64,000 nt of DNA, taken from NCBI GenBank assembly GCA_032027165.1, contig JAVSMO010000001.1:2777177-2841176 (forward strand). The letters are read 5' to 3'. The position numbers and the translations under genes were made by a program. Numbering within the stretch: the first letter of the stretch is position 1; each line of letters begins with the position of its first letter. This document shows, one piece after another, positions 48,225 to 54,472 of this stretch. This stretch comes from Denitratisoma sp. (GTDB lineage Bacteria; Pseudomonadota; Gammaproteobacteria; Burkholderiales; Rhodocyclaceae). Below the pieces are notes generated by a model that had not been told where the DNA came from, ran no database searches, and saw only the letters and a list, made by a program, of their open reading frames with translations.

Positions 48225-49367
48225 ATGATCAACCGGGAAGCGCTTCGCCGGCGGATCGGGCAGGCCCTCGCCCGCAATCCCGTCGTCGCCCTCGTCGGGC
48301 CGCGTCAGGTCGGCAAGACCACGCTGGCGCGCGGCTTCGTCGCGCACGATTCGCCCAATTATTTCGACCTGGAGGATCCGGTCAGCCTGGCCCGCCTGGC
48401 CGAACCGATGACCGCCCTCGCGCCGCTTGCCGGCCTGGTGGTCATCGACGAGATCCAGCGCTCCGGCGACCTGTTTCCGGTCCTGCGCGTCCTGGCGGAC
48501 CGGCCGGACACCCCGGCCCGCTTCCTGGTGCTGGGCAGCGCATCCCCTGCCCTGCTCCGCCAATCCAGCGAATCCCTTGCCGGCCGCATCGAAGTCATCG
48601 AGGTAGGCGGGTTCGGCCTGGCCGAGACCGGCCTCGAGGCTGCCGATACGCTCTGGCTCCGGGGCGGCTTTCCGCGCTCGTATCTGGCACGCAGCCAGGC
48701 CGACAGCCAAGCCTGGCGCCGGCAGTTCCTGCTCGCCCTGGCGGAGCGCGACCTGCCGCAGCTGGGCATGCGCCTCGCACCGGCAGCGATGATGCGCTTC
48801 CTGACCATGCTGGCGCATTACCACGGGCAGGTCTGGAATGCCGCGGAGCCGGCCCGCTCGCTCGGCATTTCGGAATCCAGCGTGCGGCGCTACCTCGATC
48901 TGCTCGACGGCAGCTATCTCGTCCGGCAGCTGCAGCCGTGGCACGAAAACATCGGCAAGCGCCAAGTCAAGGCGCCCAAGCTGTACTGGCGCGATTCCGG
49001 CCTGCTGCACCGGCTGCTCGGCATCGATGCGCGCAACGCCCTGCTTGCCCACCCGAAATGCGGCGCCTCGTGGGAAGGATTCGTGATGGAAGAGCTGATC
49101 CGCGGCCTCGAGCCGGACGAGACCTATTTCTGGGCGACCCACACCGGCGCGGAACTGGACGGGCTGTTCATCAGGGAGGGCCGGCGTCTCGGCATCGAAA
49201 TCAAGCGCGCCGACGCACCGCAACTTACGCCCTCCATGCGCCATGCCCTGGCCGACCTCAAGCTCGATCTGCTATGGGTGATCTATCCGGGCAATCGGTC
49301 CTATGCGCTGCACGACAAGGTGCAAGTGCTGCCCCTGCACGAAGCCCTGGCTGTTCGCCTGAAATAA
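48225..49367 (+). CDS. AAA ATPase with DUF4143 domain
   Basis: The 380-residue protein has Walker A GPRQVGKTTLA (~25), Walker B LVVIDEIQRSGDLF (~70) and sensor-like FLVLGSASPALL, followed by the DUF4143 C-terminal half (LGISESSVRRYLDLLDGSYLVRQLQPW, KLYWRDSGLLHRLLG, WEGFVMEELI) that ends in a nuclease-like strand pattern (ELDGLFIREGRRLGIEIKRAD). This last D...E-K arrangement resembles PD-(D/E)XK nucleases. The family is widespread and of uncertain role, often in mobile or defence contexts. It is a single-gene unit followed by a terminator that serves the opposite strand. Confidence 0.88.
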   Translation: MINREALRRRIGQALARNPVVALVGPRQVGKTTLARGFVAHDSPNYFDLEDPVSLARLAEPMTALAPLAGLVVIDEIQRSGDLFPVLRVLADRPDTPARFLVLGSASPALLRQSSESLAGRIEVIEVGGFGLAETGLEAADTLWLRGGFPRSYLARSQADSQAWRRQFLLALAERDLPQLGMRLAPAAMMRFLTMLAHYHGQVWNAAEPARSLGISESSVRRYLDLLDGSYLVRQLQPWHENIGKRQVKAPKLYWRDSGLLHRLLGIDARNALLAHPKCGASWEGFVMEELIRGLEPDETYFWATHTGAELDGLFIREGRRLGIEIKRADAPQLTPSMRHALADLKLDLLWVIYPGNRSYALHDKVQVLPLHEALAVRLK

Positions 49368-49370
49368 AAA

Positions 49371-49392
49371 GCGGGCGGCCGGAGCCGCCCGC
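49371..49392 (-). terminator. Intrinsic terminator of the fasciclin gene
   Basis: GCGGGCGGC (49371-49379), CGGA, GCCGCCCGC (49384-49392) form a perfect 9-bp stem. On the minus strand it is followed by TTTTTATTT, so it terminates the minus-strand gene; on the plus strand it lies just after the ATPase stop and may also serve there. Confidence 0.85.
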
Positions 49393-49431
49393 AAGGGTGG
49401 ATGGCGGGGGGGCATCCAGGGAGGAGACGGT

Positions 49432-49914
49432 TCAGTTCGGCAGCACGACGCTGTCGATGACGTGGATCACGCCGTTGCTGGTGACGATGTCGGTCTTCAC
49501 CACCTTGGCCTGGTTGATCATCACGTTGCCGTACTTGACGTCCACGTTGAGCGGCTGGCCCTGGACGGTCGGCACCTGGCCCGGGGCGACGTCCTTGGCC
49601 ATCACCGCGCCCGACACCACGTGATAGGTCAGCACGGCGCGCAGCTTTTCCTTGTCCTTCAGCAGGGCGTCGAGCTGGTCCTTGGGAATCTTGGCGAACG
49701 CCTCGTCGGTCGGCGCGAACACCGTGAACGGGCCCGGGCCCTTCAGGGTATCGACCAGGCCGGCGGCCTGGACGGCGGTGACGAGGGTGTTGAAGCTGCC
49801 CGCCGAAACGGCGGTATCGACGATGTCCTTCTTCATTTCGGCAACGGCCGCCGTGGCAGCCATGGAGATCGCCAGACCGGCGGCCAGATTCCTGATCGAT
49901 TTCGAAACTTGCAT
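49432..49914 (-). CDS. Secreted fasciclin (FAS1) domain protein
   Basis: The 160-residue start [25 protein letters not shown] is a signal peptide with GGAGG upstream; thirteen extra in-frame residues from 49953 are unlikely. A single FAS1 domain follows: [93 protein letters not shown]1 proteins act in adhesion or matrix contacts outside the inner membrane. It is a monocistronic unit with its own terminator. Confidence 0.93.
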   Translation of the reverse strand: MQVSKSIRNLAAGLAISMAATAAVAEMKKDIVDTAVSAGSFNTLVTAVQAAGLVDTLKGPGPFTVFAPTDEAFAKIPKDQLDALLKDKEKLRAVLTYHVVSGAVMAKDVAPGQVPTVQGQPLNVDVKYGNVMINQAKVVKTDIVTSNGVIHVIDSVVLPN

Positions 49915-50249
49915 TTTCCAATCCTCCAGTAGTTGAACAGTAGAACGAGTCATGTGGCTCGTATTGTCCTAGACAAACAGGATTAAGAAGGGTTCATTCA
50001 GGTTTCAATATTTTTTTCCTGCCGCCACTATTGGCGTAATTAGTCATCAATAACAAATAACTAGAAGCACCATGCCATTTCTTACGAATCGCCTAAATTG
50101 TCCATGACACTAATAGGACATTGAGAATCCTTAAGGCTCGGGGAAAGTCAGCCTCCGCAACACGGCGCATTGGCTCACCTGGTGAACTGCCCCCTGCAGG
50201 ACAATGGTGACAGCCTTGTATTGTGGTGTCACTATTGGTACCATCCTCG
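49915..50249. other. AT-rich intergenic region with one dispersed motif
   Basis: No convincing gene was found in 335 bases. The left part is AT-rich (a run of seven T near 50010) and must hold the promoter of the fasciclin gene. TGTCC (50098 region) and GGACA (50117 region) form a loose inverted pair. GTGACA and TGTCAC, about 20 bases apart upstream of the hicA remnant, could be the HicB operator. Copy 11 of the 24-bp motif is at 50144. Confidence 0.5.
50144..50167 (+). repeat. 24-bp dispersed motif, copy 11
   Basis: AAAGTCAGCC, spacer, ACGGCG. Intergenic, upstream of the hicA remnant. Confidence 0.75.
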
Positions 50250-50384
50250 ATGACGGCCATCCCGAAAATCCTCGACCGGATGCGGCGCGAACCGGCCAAT
50301 GTCCGGTTCAGCGAACTCAGGAATCAGGTCAGGCAGGTGCTGCTGGCGATCGACAAGCTGGAGGCCATGCGCCATGAGCGCTGA
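50250..50384 (+). pseudogene. Internally deleted HicA-family toxin gene
   Basis: The 44-residue frame starts MTAIPKILDRMRREPANVRFSEL and ends QVRQVLLAIDKLEAMRHER. These are the beginning and end of a HicA variant of about 80-90 residues whose middle normally carries the active-site histidine in a G-S-(H) segment. Here SEL is joined to RNQVRQ with the middle missing and the frame intact. The stop overlaps the hicB start by 11 bases, the normal HicAB layout. The toxin is expected to be inactive. Family assignment is from memory of the pattern. Confidence 0.6.
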
Positions 50385-50697
50385 TCACTACACCTATCGC
50401 GTCACCTGGTCCGCCGAGGATGGCGAACACGTCGGCCTGTGCGCCGAATTCCCGTCGCTGTCCTGGCTGGCAAAAACACCCGAAGCCGCCCTGAAGGGCA
50501 TCCGCCAGATCGTCGCCGAAGCGGTGGCCGACATGCAGGCCTCCGGCGAAACCGTTCCCGTGCCGCTGGCGGAGAAGCACTACAGCGGCGAGTTCCGCGT
50601 GCGCATTCCGCCGGAAGTCCATCGCTCGCTCGCCATCCAGGCCGCCGAGCAGGGCGTTAGCCTGAACCGTCTCGCCAGCGCGAAACTGGCGGCCTGA
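50374..50697 (+). CDS. hicB: HicB-family antitoxin
   Basis: The 107-residue start MSADHYTYRVTWSAEDGEHVGLCAEFPSLSWLAKTPEAAL is the RNase H-like HicB domain; the C-terminal SGEFRVRIPPEVHRSLAIQAAEQGVSLNRLASAKLAA is a ribbon-helix-helix/HicB DNA-binding end. In normal systems it neutralises the HicA RNase and represses the operon. Here the toxin gene upstream is gutted, leaving a solitary antitoxin that may persist as a repressor or as protection against related toxins. Confidence 0.85.
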   Translation: MSADHYTYRVTWSAEDGEHVGLCAEFPSLSWLAKTPEAALKGIRQIVAEAVADMQASGETVPVPLAEKHYSGEFRVRIPPEVHRSLAIQAAEQGVSLNRLASAKLAA

Positions 50698-50701
50698 ACG
50701 C

Positions 50702-50746
50702 CCCTACCCGAACACCCGCGCCAGCGCCTCGCTGTCCGGCGGCTCG
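50702..50746. repeat. Direct repeat, left flank of the mobile-mystery cassette
   Basis: 41 of 45 bases match 51903-51947, the first 30 exactly. On the minus strand it encodes (D)SEALARVFG-stop, the last codons of the aminotransferase gene whose intact end lies at 51905. It begins 5 bases after the hicB stop. Confidence 0.85.
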
Positions 50747-50756
50747 CAACACCCGA

Positions 50757-51338
50757 TCACGAACGCACGAACGCCAGCAGCGGTCCGTAGTCCTTGCCGT
50801 CGGCAGCGCGCAGTGCTGCGAGATAGCGCTGCCGCACTTCGCCGTCGGCAACCAGGTTCCCCGCACCCCAGGAGAATCGCGGCTCGCCGTGCTGCACCAG
50901 CAGCAAATCCGCCATGGTTCGCGACAACCGGCCGTTTCCGTTCGCGAAGGGATGGATCGCCACCAGCCGGTGACTGAACCGCGCCGCGATTTCGTCGAGC
51001 GGGTAGCTCTTGCATTCAAGCTGCGTCTTCACGTCTTCGCATAGATCATGCAAGGCTGGCTGGATGCGCAGCGGGTCCACGCCGATGTTCTTTTCGGTGG
51101 TGCGGAATTTTCCCGCCCAGCGCCAGGTGGTGCCGAACATGCGCTTGTGCAAGGCGCAGACGAACTCGTTTCCGAGCAGATTCCTGTGTCGCCGCCCGAA
51201 AGCCCATCGCTCCCCCTCGATGATGTTCACCATCTCCCATTCATTCAACTGGCCGTGGTTGGCGATGTGCGAGGGAATCAGCCCGGCCGCCTCGTCGGGA
51301 TCGAGCGGCGTGGCGCCGGGCGGATAGTCGAGATTCAT
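50757..51338 (-). CDS. Mobile mystery protein B (Fic domain)
   Basis: The 193-residue start MNLDYPPGATPLDPDE is chosen because it overlaps the upstream stop as ATGA; MA two codons earlier is also possible. The Fic active site HPFANGNGRLSR (~134) is complete, so the protein could AMPylate or otherwise modify a target. An inhibitory (S/T)xxxE(G/N) helix was not clearly identified. The pair with the HTH protein upstream is a known conserved unit (mobile mystery proteins A and B) that looks like a toxin-antitoxin or regulator-effector pair. Confidence 0.88.
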   Translation of the reverse strand: MNLDYPPGATPLDPDEAAGLIPSHIANHGQLNEWEMVNIIEGERWAFGRRHRNLLGNEFVCALHKRMFGTTWRWAGKFRTTEKNIGVDPLRIQPALHDLCEDVKTQLECKSYPLDEIAARFSHRLVAIHPFANGNGRLSRTMADLLLVQHGEPRFSWGAGNLVADGEVRQRYLAALRAADGKDYGPLLAFVRS

Positions 51339-51799
51339 TGCCATAGCTTGCGCGCACTGCCACTCAGCAAGGATTCGGCCAGCAACTTGCGCTGGCGCTC
51401 GCGTTCCTTTGCCGACACGCCTTGCGCCTCCAGCTTCATGGAATGGTCCGTCGGTTGCAGCATGGCCTCGGCAAGCGCGTCGGCGCGGCGCTCGCGCAGG
51501 TCGTCGAGGGTGCCCCCCTCCGGCACCAGCGCATAGACCACGCGGCAACCCATCGCCCGCGCCAGGCGATCCAAGCTCTCAAGGGTGATCCGGCGTTCGG
51601 CCTCGGTCCGCTCGAAATCCTGCACCGATTGCCGGCTGATACCGGCGCGCGCACCCAGTTGCGCTTGCGTCATGCCCAGCGCTTCACGGATCGCACGCAC
51701 CCATCCACCCCGCGGCGGCATGGCTGCCTCCGGGCTCGGGTAAGCCTGCAGCGTATCGGAAAGCTGCATTCGCTTGAGTTTCTTATTTGAATCAATCAT
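51335..51799 (-). CDS. Mobile mystery protein A (XRE-type HTH)
   Basis: The 154-residue DNA-binding protein has the family layout: N-terminal MIDSNKKLKRMQLSDTL, helix-turn-helix MTQAQLGARAGISRQSVQDFERTEAERRITLESLDRLARAMGC, then VVYALVPEGGTLDDL and a charged helical tail. It is translationally coupled to the Fic gene. Three near-palindromic TATAA-centred sites lie just upstream and are probably its operators, so it likely represses the pair. Confidence 0.88.
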   Translation of the reverse strand: MIDSNKKLKRMQLSDTLQAYPSPEAAMPPRGGWVRAIREALGMTQAQLGARAGISRQSVQDFERTEAERRITLESLDRLARAMGCRVVYALVPEGGTLDDLRERRADALAEAMLQPTDHSMKLEAQGVSAKERERQRKLLAESLLSGSARKLWQ

Positions 51800-51815
51800 C
51801 AGACGCTCCTTGAGC

Positions 51816-51894
51816 AGGCTATAACCTGCCTATGCGAGCTTATTGTGCCGGCTATAACAAGCTAATGTCAAGAATAATGCCGGCTATAACCTGC
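51816..51894. promoter_or_regulatory. Triple operator of the mobile-mystery operon
   Basis: Three copies of a 16-base near-palindrome: GCAGGCTATAACCTGC (51816-51831), GCCGGCTATAACAAGC (51847-51862) and GCCGGCTATAACCTGC (51879-51894), spaced 31 and 32 bases, about three helical turns, so bound dimers would line up on one DNA face. They end 17 bases before the mobile mystery A start. Confidence 0.75.
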
Positions 51895-51902
51895 ATATAA
51901 TT

Positions 51903-51947
51903 CCCTACCCGAACACCCGCGCCAGCGCCTCGTAGTCCGACAGCTCG
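51903..51947. repeat. Direct repeat, right flank of the mobile-mystery cassette
   Basis: Partner of 50702-50746. Contains the true stop codon and last codons of the minus-strand aminotransferase gene. The two repeats are 1201 bp apart and enclose the A/B genes and operator. Confidence 0.85.
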
Positions 51948-53080
51948 TTGTACACCTGCGCCGAGAGGCGCGCCCAGAGGCGGCCGGCGATGGGGAAGAC
52001 CGGCACCTCGATGCGGTGCTCGTCGAGCAGCCGCCGGCGCCAGCGGCGCGCGGCCTCCTCGCTGCCGGCCTCGTCGACGGGCAGCGGCAGCGACACCATC
52101 GCCGCGCACATGCCTGACGGCGCGCCCGGCGCAACCTTCCACGCATCGGCGACCAGCTCCGCCGCCGCCCGCGCCTGGCCGACCAGCTCGGACTGGTAGC
52201 AGTCGACACCCAAGGCCTCGATGAATTCCAGCGCCGCCGTCACCGCCAGCCGCGCGCTCGGGTCGTGCGTGCCGGGCCAGGCGAACTCCTGCTCGTAGCC
52301 CTCGCCGTAGAAGTTCGACACCACCGTCGGGTGCAGGTCGCGCTGCCCCTCCGGCGTCGCATACAAAAAGCCGCAGCCCTTCGGCGCGCACAGCCACTTG
52401 TGGCAGTTGCCGACGTACCAAGTCATGCCCTGATCCGCCAGCGCATCGAGCGCCAGCGGCAGCATCCCCGGCGCGTGCGCGCCGTCCACCAGCACCGGCA
52501 CGCCGCACGCGCGGCACAGGCGCACGATCTCCTCGACGGGCGACACCGCCGCCAGCGGCGCGAAGACATGGTCGACGATCGCCAGGCGCGCGCCGCCGGC
52601 GAGCGCTTCCGCGTACGCCGCCACCACCGCCTCCGGCCCCGGCAGCGGCCAGGGCACGCGCGCCTCCGTCAAAGTCAGTCCATGGCGCTCGGCGACGAAG
52701 CGCGCCGCGTTCTTCACGCCCGGATAGGCGTGGTCGGCGATGACGATGCGCTCCCCCGCCCGCCAGCGCAGCGAACGCAGCACCGCGTTGGCGCCCGCCG
52801 TGGCGTTCTCGACAAAAGTCAGTCGCTGCGACACGGCGCCGACGAAGCCGGCCAGCCGCACCCGCGCCGCCAACAGCGCGGGCGGCAGCTCATCCACCAT
52901 GAAGCGCACCGGCTCGCGCTCCATCGCCTCGCGCCAGCGCGCCTGCGCCGCGAGCACATGCAAGGGCGCCGCGCCGAAGGAACCGTGGTTGAGGAAACGG
53001 ATGCCCGGGTCGAGCGACCACAGGCTGCGCAGGGGGTGGCCGAAGGGGGTGTTGGGTGGGGGGAGAAGGTTATCGGGCAA
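51905..53080 (-). CDS. Class V aminotransferase-fold protein (isopenicillin-N epimerase-like)
   Basis: The 391-residue PLP enzyme has FLNHGSFGAAP, ENATAGANAVLRSL, VLVDGAHAPG with the cofactor Asp, and PLP lysine in YVGNCHKWLCAPKGCGFLY. It resembles isopenicillin-N epimerase/cysteine-desulfurase-like proteins; no desulfurase cysteine loop was identified, so the reaction is unknown. Two copies of the 24-bp motif lie antisense in the gene. The last 15 codons are duplicated beyond the mobile-mystery cassette, implying that the cassette entered at the gene's 3' end. Confidence 0.87.
   Translation of the reverse strand: MPDNLLPPPNTPFGHPLRSLWSLDPGIRFLNHGSFGAAPLHVLAAQARWREAMEREPVRFMVDELPPALLAARVRLAGFVGAVSQRLTFVENATAGANAVLRSLRWRAGERIVIADHAYPGVKNAARFVAERHGLTLTEARVPWPLPGPEAVVAAYAEALAGGARLAIVDHVFAPLAAVSPVEEIVRLCRACGVPVLVDGAHAPGMLPLALDALADQGMTWYVGNCHKWLCAPKGCGFLYATPEGQRDLHPTVVSNFYGEGYEQEFAWPGTHDPSARLAVTAALEFIEALGVDCYQSELVGQARAAAELVADAWKVAPGAPSGMCAAMVSLPLPVDEAGSEEAARRWRRRLLDEHRIEVPVFPIAGRLWARLSAQVYNELSDYEALARVFG
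52671..52694 (+). repeat. 24-bp dispersed motif, copy 12
   Basis: AAAGTCAGTC, spacer, TCGGCG. Antisense inside the aminotransferase gene. Confidence 0.7.
52815..52838 (+). repeat. 24-bp dispersed motif, copy 13
   Basis: AAAGTCAGTC, spacer, ACGGCG. Antisense inside the aminotransferase gene, 144 bp from copy 12. Confidence 0.8.
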
Positions 53081-53088
53081 GACGTCGT

Positions 53089-54009
53089 TTACTCTTCTGG
53101 CGCGCTATAAGCCTTCGGTGCCACGTTTCGGCAACGCTGGTCGAGTTGATGGACGATCTGCTTGATCAGCTTTTCCGAGAGGGTCTGCTTGGCGATGAGA
53201 TTGAAATACCCACCCGCGTTCTTGGGGTTCAGCACCGCAATTCCTTCCGATGCTGTCCTACGCACATACCAACCGGGCAACATCAAGACCGGCTCAACTT
53301 GCAGGGGTTCTCCAACGGCACTCGATAGCCACTCCTTCAACCACTTGGCTTGTCTAGCCGCTTGTTGAAGCGGTGCGGTCTCCGTCCATTCCGGGAACTT
53401 CAAGCTGCGTCCGTCGTATAAGACTTCCCAGCCTTTGTTGTCTCCACCTCCGGTGCGCTTAGGGCGCCCCTTGGTTTCGACCGCATAAACACCGGAGGGA
53501 CCAACCACTACGTGATCGATATTGAATTTCTCAGCGGGAAAATCGTGAAACACCCAGTAACCATCGTGGGCGAGCGTGTTAAGTTCTTGCGCAGCCGCTA
53601 CCTCAGCTTCGTAGCCTAGCTGCAGCTTGATGCGTTCTTTGATGAGGCGATTAGCCTTAAAAAGACAGAAGCCCCACAAAAATGCCCCAGTCAGCGCACA
53701 CATCCAGATAATTAACGTGGAAGGCTCTGGCCTGTGAAGCCGATCTGCCAAGTACATGGCATAGGCTAAAAGGGGGCCGGCCGCACCAACAGACATATAC
53801 CCCAAAGTATCAAGGCGGGCTTCGTCCAACTGTTCGCTGATCGTTTGCCCAGGCGAGCGAAGCAGGCCGCGCGTCAGCGGAGATCGGCGGTCCGTGCTGC
53901 TCTGGCGCTTGCGCCAATACACAATGATCTGGACGAAAAGGTAAAGCGGGGCTATCCAAATACCAAAAAGGAGCAGCAGTTCCAAGGTGGGCGCCATATG
54001 GCCACTCAT
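53089..54009 (-). CDS. Membrane-anchored NERD-domain protein
   Basis: The 306-residue protein has three hydrophobic segments (about 8-30, 70-88 and 97-117) and then a NERD nuclease-related domain (about 132-260) with KLQLGYEAEVAAAQELNTL, NIDHVVVGPSGVYAVETKGR; the D...E-K residues are the nuclease-like core. NERD proteins are common in plasmids and defence regions and of poorly known role. A start at MAPTLE (53997) is possible. It lies 8 bases upstream of the aminotransferase gene but differs in composition and may belong to the defence island. Confidence 0.82.
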   Translation of the reverse strand: MSGHMAPTLELLLLFGIWIAPLYLFVQIIVYWRKRQSSTDRRSPLTRGLLRSPGQTISEQLDEARLDTLGYMSVGAAGPLLAYAMYLADRLHRPEPSTLIIWMCALTGAFLWGFCLFKANRLIKERIKLQLGYEAEVAAAQELNTLAHDGYWVFHDFPAEKFNIDHVVVGPSGVYAVETKGRPKRTGGGDNKGWEVLYDGRSLKFPEWTETAPLQQAARQAKWLKEWLSSAVGEPLQVEPVLMLPGWYVRRTASEGIAVLNPKNAGGYFNLIAKQTLSEKLIKQIVHQLDQRCRNVAPKAYSAPEE

Positions 54010-54019
54010 ATCTCTAGAA

Positions 54020-54043
54020 AAAGTCAGTCTCTGTAGGACGGCG
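54020..54043 (+). repeat. 24-bp dispersed motif, copy 14
   Basis: AAAGTCAGTC, spacer, ACGGCG, 10 bases upstream of the NERD gene start. AACTGACT at 54051-54058 is inverted relative to the core, so this copy could form a hairpin. It is the last copy before the restriction island. Confidence 0.8.
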
Positions 54044-54075
54044 ATAAACGAACTGACTACTTACAAGTACGGTAG

Positions 54076-54387
54076 CTACTTAACTGCCTCGGCCGTTTCT
54101 GAACCCATATCCGCCAGAATCTCCCGAAACTGCTCCAGCGCCGCCTCCAGGTCCTCGACGATTTCCTGTGCGATCACTTCGGGCGCGGGCAGGCTGTCGG
54201 ATTCCGACAGGGATTCGTCTTTGAGCCAGAAGATGTCCAGGCTTGCCTTGTCGCGGTTGATGAGGTCTTCGTAGGCGCAGGCGCGTAAGCGGCCGTCGGC
54301 GCCAATCGACACCCGCTGGTCCTTGTCGATGAGATCGACACTATCCGCCACAGCTTGGCCGGATCCTGGCAAATTCGCCGGGAGCAA
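54076..54387 (-). pseudogene. C-terminal fragment of a second type I methyltransferase (HsdM)
   Basis: Up to 103 codons. DKDQRVSIGADGRLRACAYEDLINRDKASLDIFWLKDESL and PAPEVIAQEIVEDLEAALEQFREILADMG match the end of the HsdM family found in EcoEI-like systems and are unlike the end of the full-length HsdM in this window. Sequence before about residue 17 is not recognisable and there is no methyltransferase core, so this is a 3' remnant. It sits just beyond the hsdR end on the same strand. It is probably a relic of an older system that the present operon replaced. Confidence 0.75.
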
Positions 54388-54472
54388 ATTAGAGCGCGTG
54401 CATCGCGACAGCAGACTGTGGCCCAGAAATGGGCCGAGTCATACTTGCTCTGGGATCTAATTACGGGATGGC

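Noticed and set aside
49432..49953. Longer start for the fasciclin gene at 49953
   Set aside because: The internal ATG at 49914 has a ribosome site and begins a proper signal peptide.
50757..51338. Treating the Fic protein and HTH protein as a HipAB or Phd/Doc system
   Set aside because: Lengths, the N-terminal GATPLDPDE motif and the HTH partner match the mobile mystery B/A pair better than Doc or HipA.
54420..54435. GGCCCA-GAAA-TGGGCC hairpin after hsdR as terminator
   Set aside because: Only a 6-bp stem and no T-run in the transcription direction; recorded as a curiosity, not a supported feature.
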